A stretch of DNA of 24,651 bases, taken from Chara braunii (Eukaryota > Streptophyta > Charophyceae > Charales > Characeae). Position 1 is the first letter of the stretch. Each line of letters opens with the position of its first letter. The position numbers and the translations under genes are program-made. The notes beneath the pieces were generated by a model, which had not been told where the DNA came from, did no database searches, and saw nothing but the letters and a program-made list of their open reading frames with translations. Of the stretch, positions 17,936 through 24,651 are shown piece after piece. The DNA is taken from the NCBI GenBank assembly GCA_003427395.1, contig BFEA01000159.1, positions 1,130,312-1,154,962 of the forward strand. The letters run 5' to 3'.

Positions 17936-18360
17936 GTGGGGCGTCGGTCCGGTTGCTAGTAGTTTCCGGCAAGCATGTCATTGAATGAAACGCAAGAACA
18001 GGGCCCCATTCAGAGGGAGTTTCTGCAACCGCAGGTAAAAGGCCGTGGTCGGGAGACTCCCAATACAGTCCCCTGCACCTGTGACTTCCAGGATAAACGG
18101 AACTTTGATCGCACTATTTCTCTCTCTTTTTTTTTTTTCTTTTTTCTTTTTTGGTGCATTGTTTCTCATATTAATCGCTTTAAATTTCTCATCTTTTCCA
18201 AATGAAGGGGTGGGATGTGATCAAGGATGGAAGATGCACCTGGGCCCAGTATATGCTGCAGGGGGTCCCAGTCCCTGTTTTTTTCCCCCCAAGTTGAGCA
18301 CACACCTTCTTACCCAAACTTGACGTCAATGAATGAGAGTGTGGACTCCGAGGTGGATTG
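17936..18360. other. Gene-free stretch
   Basis: A GATCGCACTATnTCT phrase near 18108 repeats one at 17775, again followed by a T-rich tract, so these are parts of one diverged repeat. No supported gene. Confidence 0.4.
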
Positions 18361-18567
18361 CTACCTGTGTCCTATGTCCATGCTGCTGTTGTTGTTGTCG
18401 GGATCGACCGGGTTGGGGTGTGGAGACTCAGAGATGTGAGCATCCCTGATTACGGGCAGTGCATAACCCATCTCCTCTTCCTCCTCCTCTCCCCACCGAT
18501 CCGAGTCCTTGGACGTCTGCAGTCGCTCTTTGAAATTGCCAATGGGTCTTTCATTTAAGTTGTCCAT
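18361..18567 (-). CDS. Unrecognised protein-like open frame (low confidence)
   Basis: A 68-codon minus-strand frame starts at ATG 18567 with hydrophilic, ordinary composition: an acidic stretch (WGEEEEEE) and a Pro/Asp/Asn-rich end. It is not explained by a microsatellite except for the short Glu run. Another ordinary-looking minus frame, Pro/Thr-rich, lies at 18654-18800. They could be remnants of a transposon gag or of one intron-containing gene, but no family is recognised. Confidence 0.15.
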   Translation of the reverse strand: MDNLNERPIGNFKERLQTSKDSDRWGEEEEEEMGYALPVIRDAHISESPHPNPVDPDNNNSSMDIGHR

Positions 18568-18811
18568 TTTGATTGGGGAGACTGGGGCCCGACTCTACCT
18601 CCTGGTAGTCTGATTTCATTTGCTCCTTTAGGGGAAGGGGGGCTGCAGGTTGCTCATGGCATGCCTGTGTCCTCTAGTTGTGCCCCATCTGGGCCAATCA
18701 TTCCTGGTGTCTGCGGCACCGTCCAGTGGTAGTTCTGTACTGGGACACCAGTTGGTAGACAGCCTTGATCAACAGGCCCAGTGGGGTTAATGGTGGTCTG
18801 GTTCCTTGTTT

Positions 18812-19075
18812 CTTTTTCTTTTTCTTTTCTTTTTCTTTTTTTTTTAATTTTCTTTTTAATGTTAACATCCATGGGAAGTGCCGCAGGCCCGCAGGAGTTG
18901 GTAAGAGCATCCCCCTTTTGGGAGAAAAAAAAAAAAGAAAAAAAAAAGAAGAAGAAGACAAAGAAAAGAAGAAGACGACGACAAAGAAAAAGAAGAAGAA
19001 GAAGACAAACTTCAAGACGAAAACGAAAACGAAAACGAAGACGAAGACGAAGACGAAGAAGAAGAAGAAGAAGAG
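18812..19075. repeat. T-rich then purine-rich low-complexity block
   Basis: TTTTC repeats (18812-18858) are followed by A-rich sequence and a GAA/GAC/GAAAAC compound repeat (18925-19075). Near 19018-19050 the period is 6 bp. Lys/Arg-rich or Ser-rich frames across it are artefacts. Confidence 0.9.
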
Positions 19076-19621
19076 CATCTCCCTGTGGTACACCCCTCAG
19101 GTGGGTCCACTCTATTGGTGGGGAGAAGCACCTGCAGCAAACCGGGTCCAGCGTCGCTTACATGATGCGGATAGAGAACAGTGTCGTGGTAATAGCCAAT
19201 TTGTGCTAGCCAGCCAGTTGCCTCTTTTTTTTTTTCTTTTTTTTTTCCAGCTATTACCGGACTGTTTGTTAAATGTTGAATCGTTTGCTTGCGCGACGAA
19301 ATTGAACAAGGATCAATTTTTTTGGTTGTCAATTTTGACCCTTCCAGATGCTTGGGTCCCTTGATTGCAGGCAGTATGTGTTAACAACTTAACACTATGT
19401 TATCGGCATTACTTTTGAAAAAAAGTTTAAAAAACATACAAAAAGAGGCAAAACAATCCTCGTTTCGTTCTCGTAGTGTGAGCAAAATATTCCGTACGCT
19501 AAGTGGACTGCAATTGCGCCTGACAGTGTGAAGTTTTGTATACGCTCGTGTGAGCCTGCAGGACCTGAATCTACACTGTTTTTGCTTTTGTTTTTTTTCC
19601 CCTTTGTGCATGTATTATTAC
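19076..19621. other. Gene-free stretch
   Basis: Moderately complex sequence with a T-rich tract at 19224-19248. No recognised gene. Confidence 0.4.
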
Positions 19622-19945
19622 CTAGCATGCACCATTTTGAGCCCCGTACGTGCTGCGGCCGTTGGTACTTAGTCTATTGTAGCCGCCCTGTATTTGCTGT
19701 AGCTGCTGTAGCTTTTCCTGAGCTGCATTTGTCCCATGTGCCAGCCGAATATTTGACGGTACTGTTGGGGGTCTTGGGACTGGGGCTGTTGCTCGCGCTG
19801 TGGTCCCCACTTGTGTCCGTTGCAGGAGTTGGTGGTACTGCTGCTGTAGTTCCGAGAGCAGTGGTCCCCACTTCTGTCCGCTTACCTGGGGCTGTGGTCC
19901 CCACTTGTGTCCGCTTGCCTGGGGCTGTGGTCCCCACTTGTGTCG
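19622..19945 (-). CDS. Gln-rich open frame over a 33-bp repeat (low confidence)
   Basis: On minus the frame is open for about 108 codons from after a stop near 19946 to 19622. Three 11-residue repeats of the form (A/V)SG(H/Q)KWGPQPQ come from a 33-bp tandem repeat (CTGTGGTCCCCACTTGTGTC core at about 19858, 19891 and 19924; a diverged unit at about 19797). A Gln-rich stretch follows (LQQQYHQLLQ, EKLQQLQQIQGGY). Composition is protein-like but no family is recognised and no ATG starts it, so it would be an internal exon or a pseudogene. The opposite strand is also open (19528-20043), as repeats often allow. Confidence 0.2.
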   Translation of the reverse strand, partial: RHKWGPQPQASGHKWGPQPQVSGQKWGPLLSELQQQYHQLLQRTQVGTTARATAPVPRPPTVPSNIRLAHGTNAAQEKLQQLQQIQGGYNRLSTNGRSTYGAQNGAC

Positions 19946-20174
19946 GCTTCAGTAACTGCTCTGACAGTTGCAGCGAAGTGGACTTGCCTTGTTGGACCAT
20001 ATCCAGGTCTGACTCAGGGGTGGTCAGGGGGAAGATGCAGTGAATATGGTCCTGATTATCTCACAGTGCAAGAAGAAGAAGACGAGCAGAGCCAATGTCA
20101 ATCCTCGCTGGCCTCGCCACCATCTCCCAACATCTTATTAATAAAATAATAATGGTAATTAACAACGACGACAA

Positions 20175-20205
20175 CGAATGAATGAATGAATGAATGAATG
20201 AACCA
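20175..20205. repeat. (GAAT)n microsatellite
   Basis: About seven GAAT units, with one further interrupted unit at 20206-20213. Confidence 0.95.
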
Positions 20206-20270
20206 GAATGAATGTCTGAATCCTACGCTTCAAGTTAACTTAGTGCTGACCACTCAAGAAGTCCACCATT

Positions 20271-20606
20271 ATGATAGCCATCCTACACCTTGGGCTACAA
20301 CTAGTACTACTTGGTCAAGCCGGCGGCGGCTATGGCGGATCATCGGAGCCAAGCTCTGATTTTCAAATGCCAACGCAAGGCTCTACCATGCCTCTCCCAC
20401 TACGGACACCACGCCACTTTCCACCCCCGGAGTCTTCCTTCCAAGTATCACCCCACTTAGTGTGTAATGCATACATCCGCAACCTTCAGGCCCTTGGGGG
20501 GCTCCTGGCTACTGGACGAAAAGGGCTCTCGCCTCCAGCTGAAAGGAAAGTCAATTGCGCTCACAATCGTTCATTTTTCCTTTGGCGAGCCAGTTCGAAT
20601 CGGTAA
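20271..20606 (+). CDS. Unrecognised open frame (low confidence)
   Basis: A 111-codon frame begins with a hydrophobic stretch (MIAILHLGLQLVLLGQAGGG), like a signal peptide, then becomes Pro/Ser-rich. A second frame at 20467-20709 is also open and ordinary in composition (GSRLQLKGKSIALTIVHFSF). I cannot tell which, if either, is real; neither matches a family I know. Confidence 0.15.
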   Translation: MIAILHLGLQLVLLGQAGGGYGGSSEPSSDFQMPTQGSTMPLPLRTPRHFPPPESSFQVSPHLVCNAYIRNLQALGGLLATGRKGLSPPAERKVNCAHNRSFFLWRASSNR

Positions 20607-20740
20607 GAACAGCCTCATGATGAGTCAAAGAAAACACAAACGCTCTTGTTTCAGAGTTCTTCCTGTGAATACGGACAAACTGACACAAAACACGACACCT
20701 TCAGCATGACCGTATTGGAGCTGACAGATAACTTGTATGC

Positions 20741-20743
<3 letters not shown>

Positions 20744-20806
<63 letters not shown>
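20744..20806. repeat. (GA)n microsatellite
   Basis: An uninterrupted 63-bp GA tract. Together with the (CT)n tract 50 bp downstream it forms a large inverted pair. Confidence 0.98.
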
Positions 20807-20809
<3 letters not shown>

Positions 20810-20854
20810 GGTCCAGTCATGATGCGGGTGTCTAAACTGCCCATGAGTGGTCAT

Positions 20855-20856
<2 letters not shown>

Positions 20857-20904
<48 letters not shown>

Positions 20905-20905
20905 N

Positions 20906-20985
<80 letters not shown>
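20857..20985. repeat. (CT)n microsatellite containing one N
   Basis: A 129-bp CT tract with an unresolved base at 20905 where the phase shifts (TCTCnTCTC), indicating an assembly join inside the tract. Its true length is unknown. Confidence 0.98.
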
Positions 20986-20987
<2 letters not shown>

Positions 20988-21584
20988 CCCCCTCCTTCCC
21001 ACCTGCCCTCACAGGAGTTAAGTAGCATCCTCTCACAACAATACCCTGCTGGATACGGCCTCCGCGGTGCCGGCGGTAGTGAGAGGAATGACAGTCTCAG
21101 AGCATTCAAAAGTCTGCGCAAAACGTAGATTGGGCACGGGGGGAGGGAAACAAAACAACAAGCCTCCGTCATCCATACATGAATAGACTGCCCACTGGCA
21201 CGCTGAAGAAGGACCATCCATCCTTCCAGACATCGGTTAAAATTGGAACGATACACAGGAAACTGGCATCATGATGGCGCCTGCACAAGGAGACAAAAAA
21301 AAAAAAAAAAAAAAAAAAAAAACCAGAAGGATCATGAAGGTCCAGTGGCACAGCCACTGCCAGTGGAAAGCTGTTTCAGGTGGTAAGCATGATTTTGATT
21401 GGATGACCGAGACCGAGTTGCAACTTGCAAATGCTGTTCCGCAGACCCTCAAATGCAGTCTCTGTGGCCAAAACGCCTCACGAGCAATCCAACCCGTGAT
21501 CATCATGGGCGTTATATTCGCGAGCAAAGAAATAACAGTTTGTTCAGGGGAGAGAATCTGCCTGAGAAGCCATTGCAGGCATTC
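20986..21584. other. Gene-free stretch with an A-run
   Basis: It includes AAATTGGAACGATACACAGG followed by the AAACTGGCATCATGATGGCG phrase (21239-21280), a relative of 11394-11495, and a run of about 26 A at 21295-21321. No recognised gene. Confidence 0.45.
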
Positions 21585-21665
21585 GTCAACGCTCCTCCTT
21601 CGGGGTCAACGCTCCTCCTTCGGGGTCAAAGCTCCTTCTTTGGGGTCAAAGCTCCTCCTTCGGGG
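21585..21665. repeat. 20-bp tandem repeat, four units
   Basis: GTCAACGCTCCTCCTTCGGG repeats at 21585, 21605, 21625 and 21645 with few differences (AAC/AAA, CTCC/CTTC). Its period is not a multiple of three, so it is not a protein repeat. Confidence 0.95.
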
Positions 21666-21691
21666 ACATTCGATAAAAGTGGAACGAAGAA

Positions 21692-22045
21692 ATAGAAGAT
21701 TGATTAGCGTGGCGCCTGTCACAGTGGAAGGATGACATGCATAAATTGAGAAATAGTCCAAATCAAATCAAATCAAATCGGATCGGATCGGATCGGATCA
21801 GATCGGATCGGATCAAATCGGATCGGATCACACCGGATCGGATCGCACCGCACCGCATCACATCGCATCGCATCGAATCGAATCGAATCGAATCGAATCG
21901 AAACAAATCGAATCAAATCGGATCAAATCAAATCAAATCAAATCGAATCGGATCAAATCAAATCAAATCAAATCAAATCAAATCAAATCGGATCAAATTG
22001 GGTAAGACATGCTGATGAAGAGCGATGCATAGAAGATTGATTAGC
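21692..22045. mobile_element. Insertion flanked by 17-bp direct repeats, filled by a pentanucleotide array
   Basis: ATAGAAGATTGATTAGC occurs exactly at 21692-21708 and 22029-22045. Between them is a short unique part followed by about 48 five-base units (21759-21998) of the AAATC/GGATC/GAATC/GCATC type. The lead-in AAATAGTCC before the array resembles AAATTGTCC before the A-rich tail of the SINE-like copy at 22181. The picture fits a retroposon insertion with target-site duplication whose tail expanded. Confidence 0.6.
21759..21998. repeat. (RNATC)n pentanucleotide satellite, ~240 bp
   Basis: Five-base units occur in blocks: AAATC at the start, then a GGATC block, a GCATC/GCACC block, a GAATC block, then AAATC with scattered GGATC. 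Block structure shows local spread of variants. A 92-codon open frame through it, rich in N, Q, I, K, S, D and R, is an artefact. Confidence 0.97.
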
Positions 22046-22180
22046 ATATCCCCTGCTGCATGTGTGACCAGGCTATAGTAGTGGCGGGTCATGTGCTGCA
22101 TGTGCTGATGCAGAGCGCAGTGTGATGAGGGGACAATTGCAACCAAGGTATTTTGGCGGAGGTAAGCCCTGAGCGGTGTT

Positions 22181-22490
22181 GTGTGTGGTGTGCGTGAGCA
22201 AGGACACTAGCGCCATGCAGGCGTGAGGTGGATATCACGACTGTGTATGGTTTCACTTTTGTACACCGTGTCATGGTGGTAGCAGTAGCGATTAAGAGTC
22301 TTGGCTCTCGTGACTAAGGGCCCCGCCGGTTCGAATCCGTGCACGCGCGGAGGAGGTCTGAGGCCAGAAAGTAGTGATAAGTAAACCACAATTGGATCTT
22401 CCGGGATTGCACCAGGTGCAGAAATTGTCCAAAATAAAATAAAATAAAGTAGAATCAAATCAAATTAAAACAAATCAGACCAAACCAAAT
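22181..22490 (+). mobile_element. SINE-like repeat A with tRNA-derived region and A-rich tail
   Basis: It is homologous to 23541-23730: shared GTGTGTGGTGTG, AGGACACTA, GGATATCACGAC, then TTAAGAGnCTTGGCTCT and GGTTCGAATCCGTGC (22327 onwards). The B box at 22328-22338 (GGTTCGAATCC) is a perfect RNA polymerase III consensus, and the GGTGGTAGCAGTAGCGATTA stretch upstream is A-box-like. It ends with a CCAGAAAGTA phrase and an (AAAAT)n-type tail (22432-22460) that decays into AAATC units. The tRNA-like part is preceded by about 100 bp of leader, unlike a classical SINE. Confidence 0.65.
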
Positions 22491-22608
22491 TGACTCGGAC
22501 CAGACATTGGATCTAAGACTTCTGGAATCAGCACGGAAAGGGTCGAGCAGTTCCACAGTTTCTCTGAACTTAGGCTCAGAATTGGCGCCGAGTTTTTGTG
22601 GAAACAAC

Positions 22609-22717
22609 TACCGTCTTCACCCGAATAGAACGCCCGGTCATTATAGCCATATCTGGTGCCCTTTTCAGTCCAGATACAGCTAAAATAACCAGGCGTTCTA
22701 TTCGGGTGAAGACGGTA
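22609..22717. mobile_element. Foldback (MITE-like) element, best copy
   Basis: The 48-nt arms (22609-22656 and 22670-22717) pair at 43 of 48 positions around a 13-nt loop, so nearly the whole 109 bp is one hairpin. Outer ends read TA-CCGTCTTC ... GAAGACGG-TA, compatible with a TA target duplication as in Stowaway/mariner MITEs. Inner arm: CGGTCATTATAGC. No coding capacity; movement would need a transposase from elsewhere. Confidence 0.85.
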
Positions 22718-22756
22718 GGAAACAGTTGCCAAAATCTAAAACTGACCCGGGCCCCT

Positions 22757-22889
22757 GGTAACTCTCGAATTGTGGTAACTCTCGATTAATTGTGGTAACT
22801 CTTGAATTGTGGTAACTCTCGAATTGTGGTAACTCTCGGATTGTGGTAACTGTCGAATTGTGGTAACTGTCAAATTGTGGTAACTGCTA
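22757..22889. repeat. 17-bp tandem array 1 (GGTAACTCTCGAATTGT)
   Basis: About eight units with small changes (CTC/CTG, GAA/AAA/GGA) and one unit extended by ATTAA. The same unit forms array 2 at 23247-23356, 357 bp away. Confidence 0.95.
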
Positions 22890-22892
22890 TGT

Positions 22893-23246
22893 TACCAGTT
22901 GTCCGATGGCAGGACGTCCTGGCCGGACAGTCAGGGGGGTCCCGGACGTCCGGGCCCAGACAACTCCATTTTTAGCAATTAAATGCACAAAAAAAATAAA
23001 AATAAAAAATTGGGGGTGCCTTTAATTTTATTTTTTATTTTAAAATTGACAACGAATTTCGATATGATCCCAAGGCAAAAGTTGTTCAGTTTATGTTTCT
23101 GCATAAGATAGTTTTTTTTTCAGATTTTTTTGAGGAGTTTTTTTTTTTTTGTTTTTTTGCCATTCGGGCTCGGACAGTCTGCCAAGGGAGGTTGTCCGAG
23201 CGGACAACCCCGGACGGTCAGGGGGGTCCCGGACGTCTGATCAGGT
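22893..23246. mobile_element. Segment with GC-rich palindromic ends splitting the 17-bp array
   Basis: GC-rich modules at 22893-22967 and 23165-23245 both contain CGGACnGTCAGGGGGGTCCC followed by GGACGTC, plus palindromes such as GGACGTCC and GGTTGTCCGAGCGGACAACC (23190-23209). The AT-rich middle (22968-23160) carries the dispersed motif shared with 12949-12988 and T/A homopolymers. Identical 17-bp units continue on both sides, suggesting that this segment was inserted into one array. Confidence 0.5.
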
Positions 23247-23356
23247 AACCTAGGGTAACTGTCAAATTGTGGTAACTGTCGAACTGTGGTAACTCTCGAA
23301 TAACCGTGGTAACTGTCGAATTGTGGTAACTGTCGAATTGTGGTAACTGTCGAATT
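23247..23356. repeat. 17-bp tandem array 2 (GGTAACTGTCGAATTGT)
   Basis: About six units of the array 1 repeat; the CTG variant dominates here while CTC dominates at the start of array 1. One unit is extended (GAATAACC). Confidence 0.95.
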
Positions 23357-23394
23357 GGCAGACAGAACTGCTGGCCGTGCTTCAGGATGCCGGC

Positions 23395-23490
23395 CTGTGC
23401 TTCGGGCGACCGGGACGGTACTCAGGCCAGAAAGCATGGATCCGAAACTATTGTGGAAACGCCCGTGGAGACCGCAGGCGGTTCGAGTCC
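23395..23490 (+). mobile_element. Partial SINE-like repeats (tail end and B box)
   Basis: CAGGCCAGAAAGCATGGATC at about 23423 matches the part after the tRNA-like region in copy B (CGCCAGAAAGTATGGATCC). Further on, GGTTCGAGTCC at 23480-23490 is another perfect B-box consensus in a tRNA-like context (GACCGCAGGCGGTTCGAGTC). These are fragments of two further related copies. Confidence 0.5.
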
Positions 23491-23540
23491 CGCGTGAATG
23501 ACTGGGCAATGGAGCCGTGGTGGTCACATGCTGATTGGAG

Positions 23541-23735
23541 TGTGTGGTGTGAGTGAATACGGACACTACAGCGTGCCCGGGTTGCGGGAGGATATCACGA
23601 CCAGTACACAATTCCACTCTTAAAACAATGTGTTCAGGCTGTGTAGTGGTTAAGAGACTTGGCTCTTGTGGCCAAGGGTGCCGGTTCAATTCCGTGCGTG
23701 CACAGACGAGCACGACGCCAGAAAGTATGGATCCA
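23541..23735 (+). mobile_element. SINE-like repeat B with tRNA-derived region
   Basis: Counterpart of 22181-22385. The tRNA-like part reads TAGTGGTTAAGAGACTTGGC, TCTTGTGGCCAAGGGTGCC, then GGTTCAATTCC (23683-23693), one base off the B-box consensus. A stem like that of an anticodon arm (CTTGGC/GCCAAG) encloses a TCTTGTG loop. It ends with CCAGAAAGTATGGATCC. Confidence 0.65.
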
Positions 23736-23785
23736 TAACTACTGAGCTACAGCGTGTCCGATGTGCTTTGCGGTTGCACTACTGC

Positions 23786-23925
23786 CTGCATGCCCTCCCT
23801 CTACTGTACTCCTCCGTTCCCTCCCTCCGTTGTACTCCTGCCCACCCTCCCTCTGCTGTACTTGTGCCTGCCCTCCCTCTGCTGTACTCCTGCCCTCCCT
23901 CCCTCTGCTGTACACTTGTGCTGTC
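23786..23925. repeat. Pyrimidine-rich ~25-30-bp minisatellite, five units
   Basis: CCCTCCCTCTGCTGTACTCC with a short variable spacer (TGCC, TGTGCCTG and others) recurs about five times. All three + frames are open and give Cys/Pro/Ser/Leu-rich chance peptides. Confidence 0.9.
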
Positions 23926-24015
23926 TCCCCCCCCTGGCTGTCCACTCGCAGCTCAGGTTGAAGTACTTTGTGACTCAAAGGCATCAATAAGCGGATTCTA
24001 ACCGACGGGCCTACC

Positions 24016-24124
24016 TACCTTCTTCCCCCGAATACAATGTACGGTCATTATAGCTGTATCTAGACTGAAAGATACCCCAAATTCAGCTATAATGACCATA
24101 CGTTGTATTCGGGGGAAGACTGTA
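24016..24124. mobile_element. Foldback (MITE-like) element, second good copy
   Basis: The 44-nt arms (24016-24059 and 24081-24124) pair at about 39 of 44 positions. The total length is 109 bp, identical to the 22609 copy, with TA again at both ends and the core TACGGTCATTATAGCTGTAT. Sequence differs from the 22609 copy (CCCCCGAATACAAT versus ACCCGAATAGAAC), so these are independent insertions of one family. Confidence 0.85.
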
Positions 24125-24275
24125 GCTCAGTTGTTACGCCAATGAACTGTTAAACAGGAGACCAGGTGCATTGAATCCAGGTGCAACTAGATGAATTGGC
24201 TTCTGAATTACCTGGGGCTGGTCTGATCGATGATGATATCTCAAGGCCATCACCCTTCAAAAATAAAAATTAACA
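24116..24275 (+). mobile_element. tRNA-like (SINE-like) sequence with A-rich end
   Basis: GACTGTAGCTCAGTTGTTAC has a near-consensus A box (TAGCTCAGTTG). About 45 bp on, GTGCATTGAATCCAGGTGC is a degraded B-box and T-arm-like segment, with an ACTGTTAAACAG stem-loop where an anticodon arm belongs. An AAAAATAAAAATTAAC tail follows at about 24260. It is too degraded for a functional tRNA; a tRNA-derived SINE remnant adjoining the foldback copy is the best reading. Confidence 0.4.
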
Positions 24276-24583
24276 AGAAAAACAAAGAGGGATTCCACGG
24301 AATGTTTAAGGTCCACCCTCCTGACGAGTCGGTGAGAGTCCAAGAAAGCAGTACGTCATTAACCAATTGTACCGCGTTTGTTCTTCTCCTACCTCATGTC
24401 CGCCGTACCATCTATACGATATTTGTTAATTATCCATGCTGAGGACGCCTGCAGCCCTGCGTCTTGGATGCATAGATTTGCGCTGGGATGGGCAGCTCCA
24501 CGGTGCGTCCCTGGGGGGTTATGTTGAGTCTGTTCCCTGTTGAAAACTATGTCTTGCTGTGAAGTTTGGTCGCTGAGAATTCG

Positions 24584-24585
<2 letters not shown>
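24276..24585. other. Gene-free stretch
   Basis: Ordinary-complexity sequence without a recognised frame, reaching the terminal (CT)n. Confidence 0.4.

Positions 24586-24651
<66 letters not shown>
24586..24651. repeat. (CT)n microsatellite at the window end
   Basis: An uninterrupted 66-bp CT tract runs to the end of the window and may continue. Confidence 0.98.

Noticed and set aside
18765-19364. 199-codon Lys-rich + frame
   Set aside because: Produced by the GAA/GAC/A-rich low-complexity block and T-rich tract.
21737-22015. 92-codon frame over the pentanucleotide array
   Set aside because: A five-base repeat lacking stop codons gives open frames automatically.
22280-22345. Functional tRNA gene at the perfect B box
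   Set aside because: No acceptor stem, D arm is irregular, and the same unit recurs with leader and tail as a dispersed repeat.
22757-23356. CRISPR array
   Set aside because: The 17-bp units are directly adjacent with no spacers, and the window is eukaryotic.
23754-24001. Cys/Pro/Leu-rich + frames
   Set aside because: All three frames are open because the minisatellite is pyrimidine-rich and lacks stops; nothing favours one frame.
24116-24190. Functional tRNA gene
   Set aside because: The acceptor and T arms do not pair and the B box has about three mismatches; only a tRNA-derived remnant is supported.

Overview
This is eukaryotic nuclear DNA, almost certainly from a large, repeat-rich plant or streptophyte-algal genome. 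The evidence is a plant-type DOMON/cytochrome b561 gene, a degenerate Ty3/gypsy chromovirus, a short plant-type telomere motif (AAACCCT), tRNA-derived SINE-like repeats, small foldback (MITE-like) elements and a very high density of microsatellites. A charophyte such as Chara fits the texture, but the genus is only a guess. There is no prokaryotic gene organisation.

Layout. Positions 1-3580 are mostly non-coding: a T/G-rich stretch, AT-rich and (CAAT)n low-complexity DNA, and one weak minus-strand exon candidate near 3173-3364. Positions 3583-7429 hold a broken minus-strand chromovirus: two ~0.93 kb direct repeats (LTRs) around RNase H, integrase and chromodomain remnants, with gag, protease and most of the RT missing. 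Positions 7430-9280 hold degenerate tandem and inverted repeats. The one convincing intact gene is 9564-11018 (+): a 484-residue secretory DOMON plus cytochrome b561 membrane protein in one uninterrupted frame, with a (GA)n tract about 230 bp upstream. Positions 11143-12215 hold a recent tandem duplication containing (GA)n and a ~55 bp minisatellite. Positions 12300-16900 hold foldback elements, hairpins, low-complexity DNA and two N gaps. Positions 17237-17274 are a perfect head-to-head pair of Nextera/Tn5 mosaic ends, an artificial mate-pair junction; the DNA on its two sides may not be adjacent in the genome. Positions 17275-20700 are low-complexity DNA with a few protein-like but unrecognised open frames. 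Positions 20744-24651 are a dense mosaic of microsatellites, SINE-like tRNA-derived repeats, foldback elements and 17-bp arrays.

The genes do not form a pathway. The biologically interesting content is (i) the electron-transfer gene, (ii) a family of 109-bp near-perfect foldback elements with TA at their ends, present in at least three copies plus relics, (iii) a SINE-like family with canonical B boxes and an A-rich tail that appears to seed pentanucleotide satellites, and (iv) a short motif repeated 10 kb apart whose four differences leave the same frame open. I found no clear undescribed defence or metabolic system.
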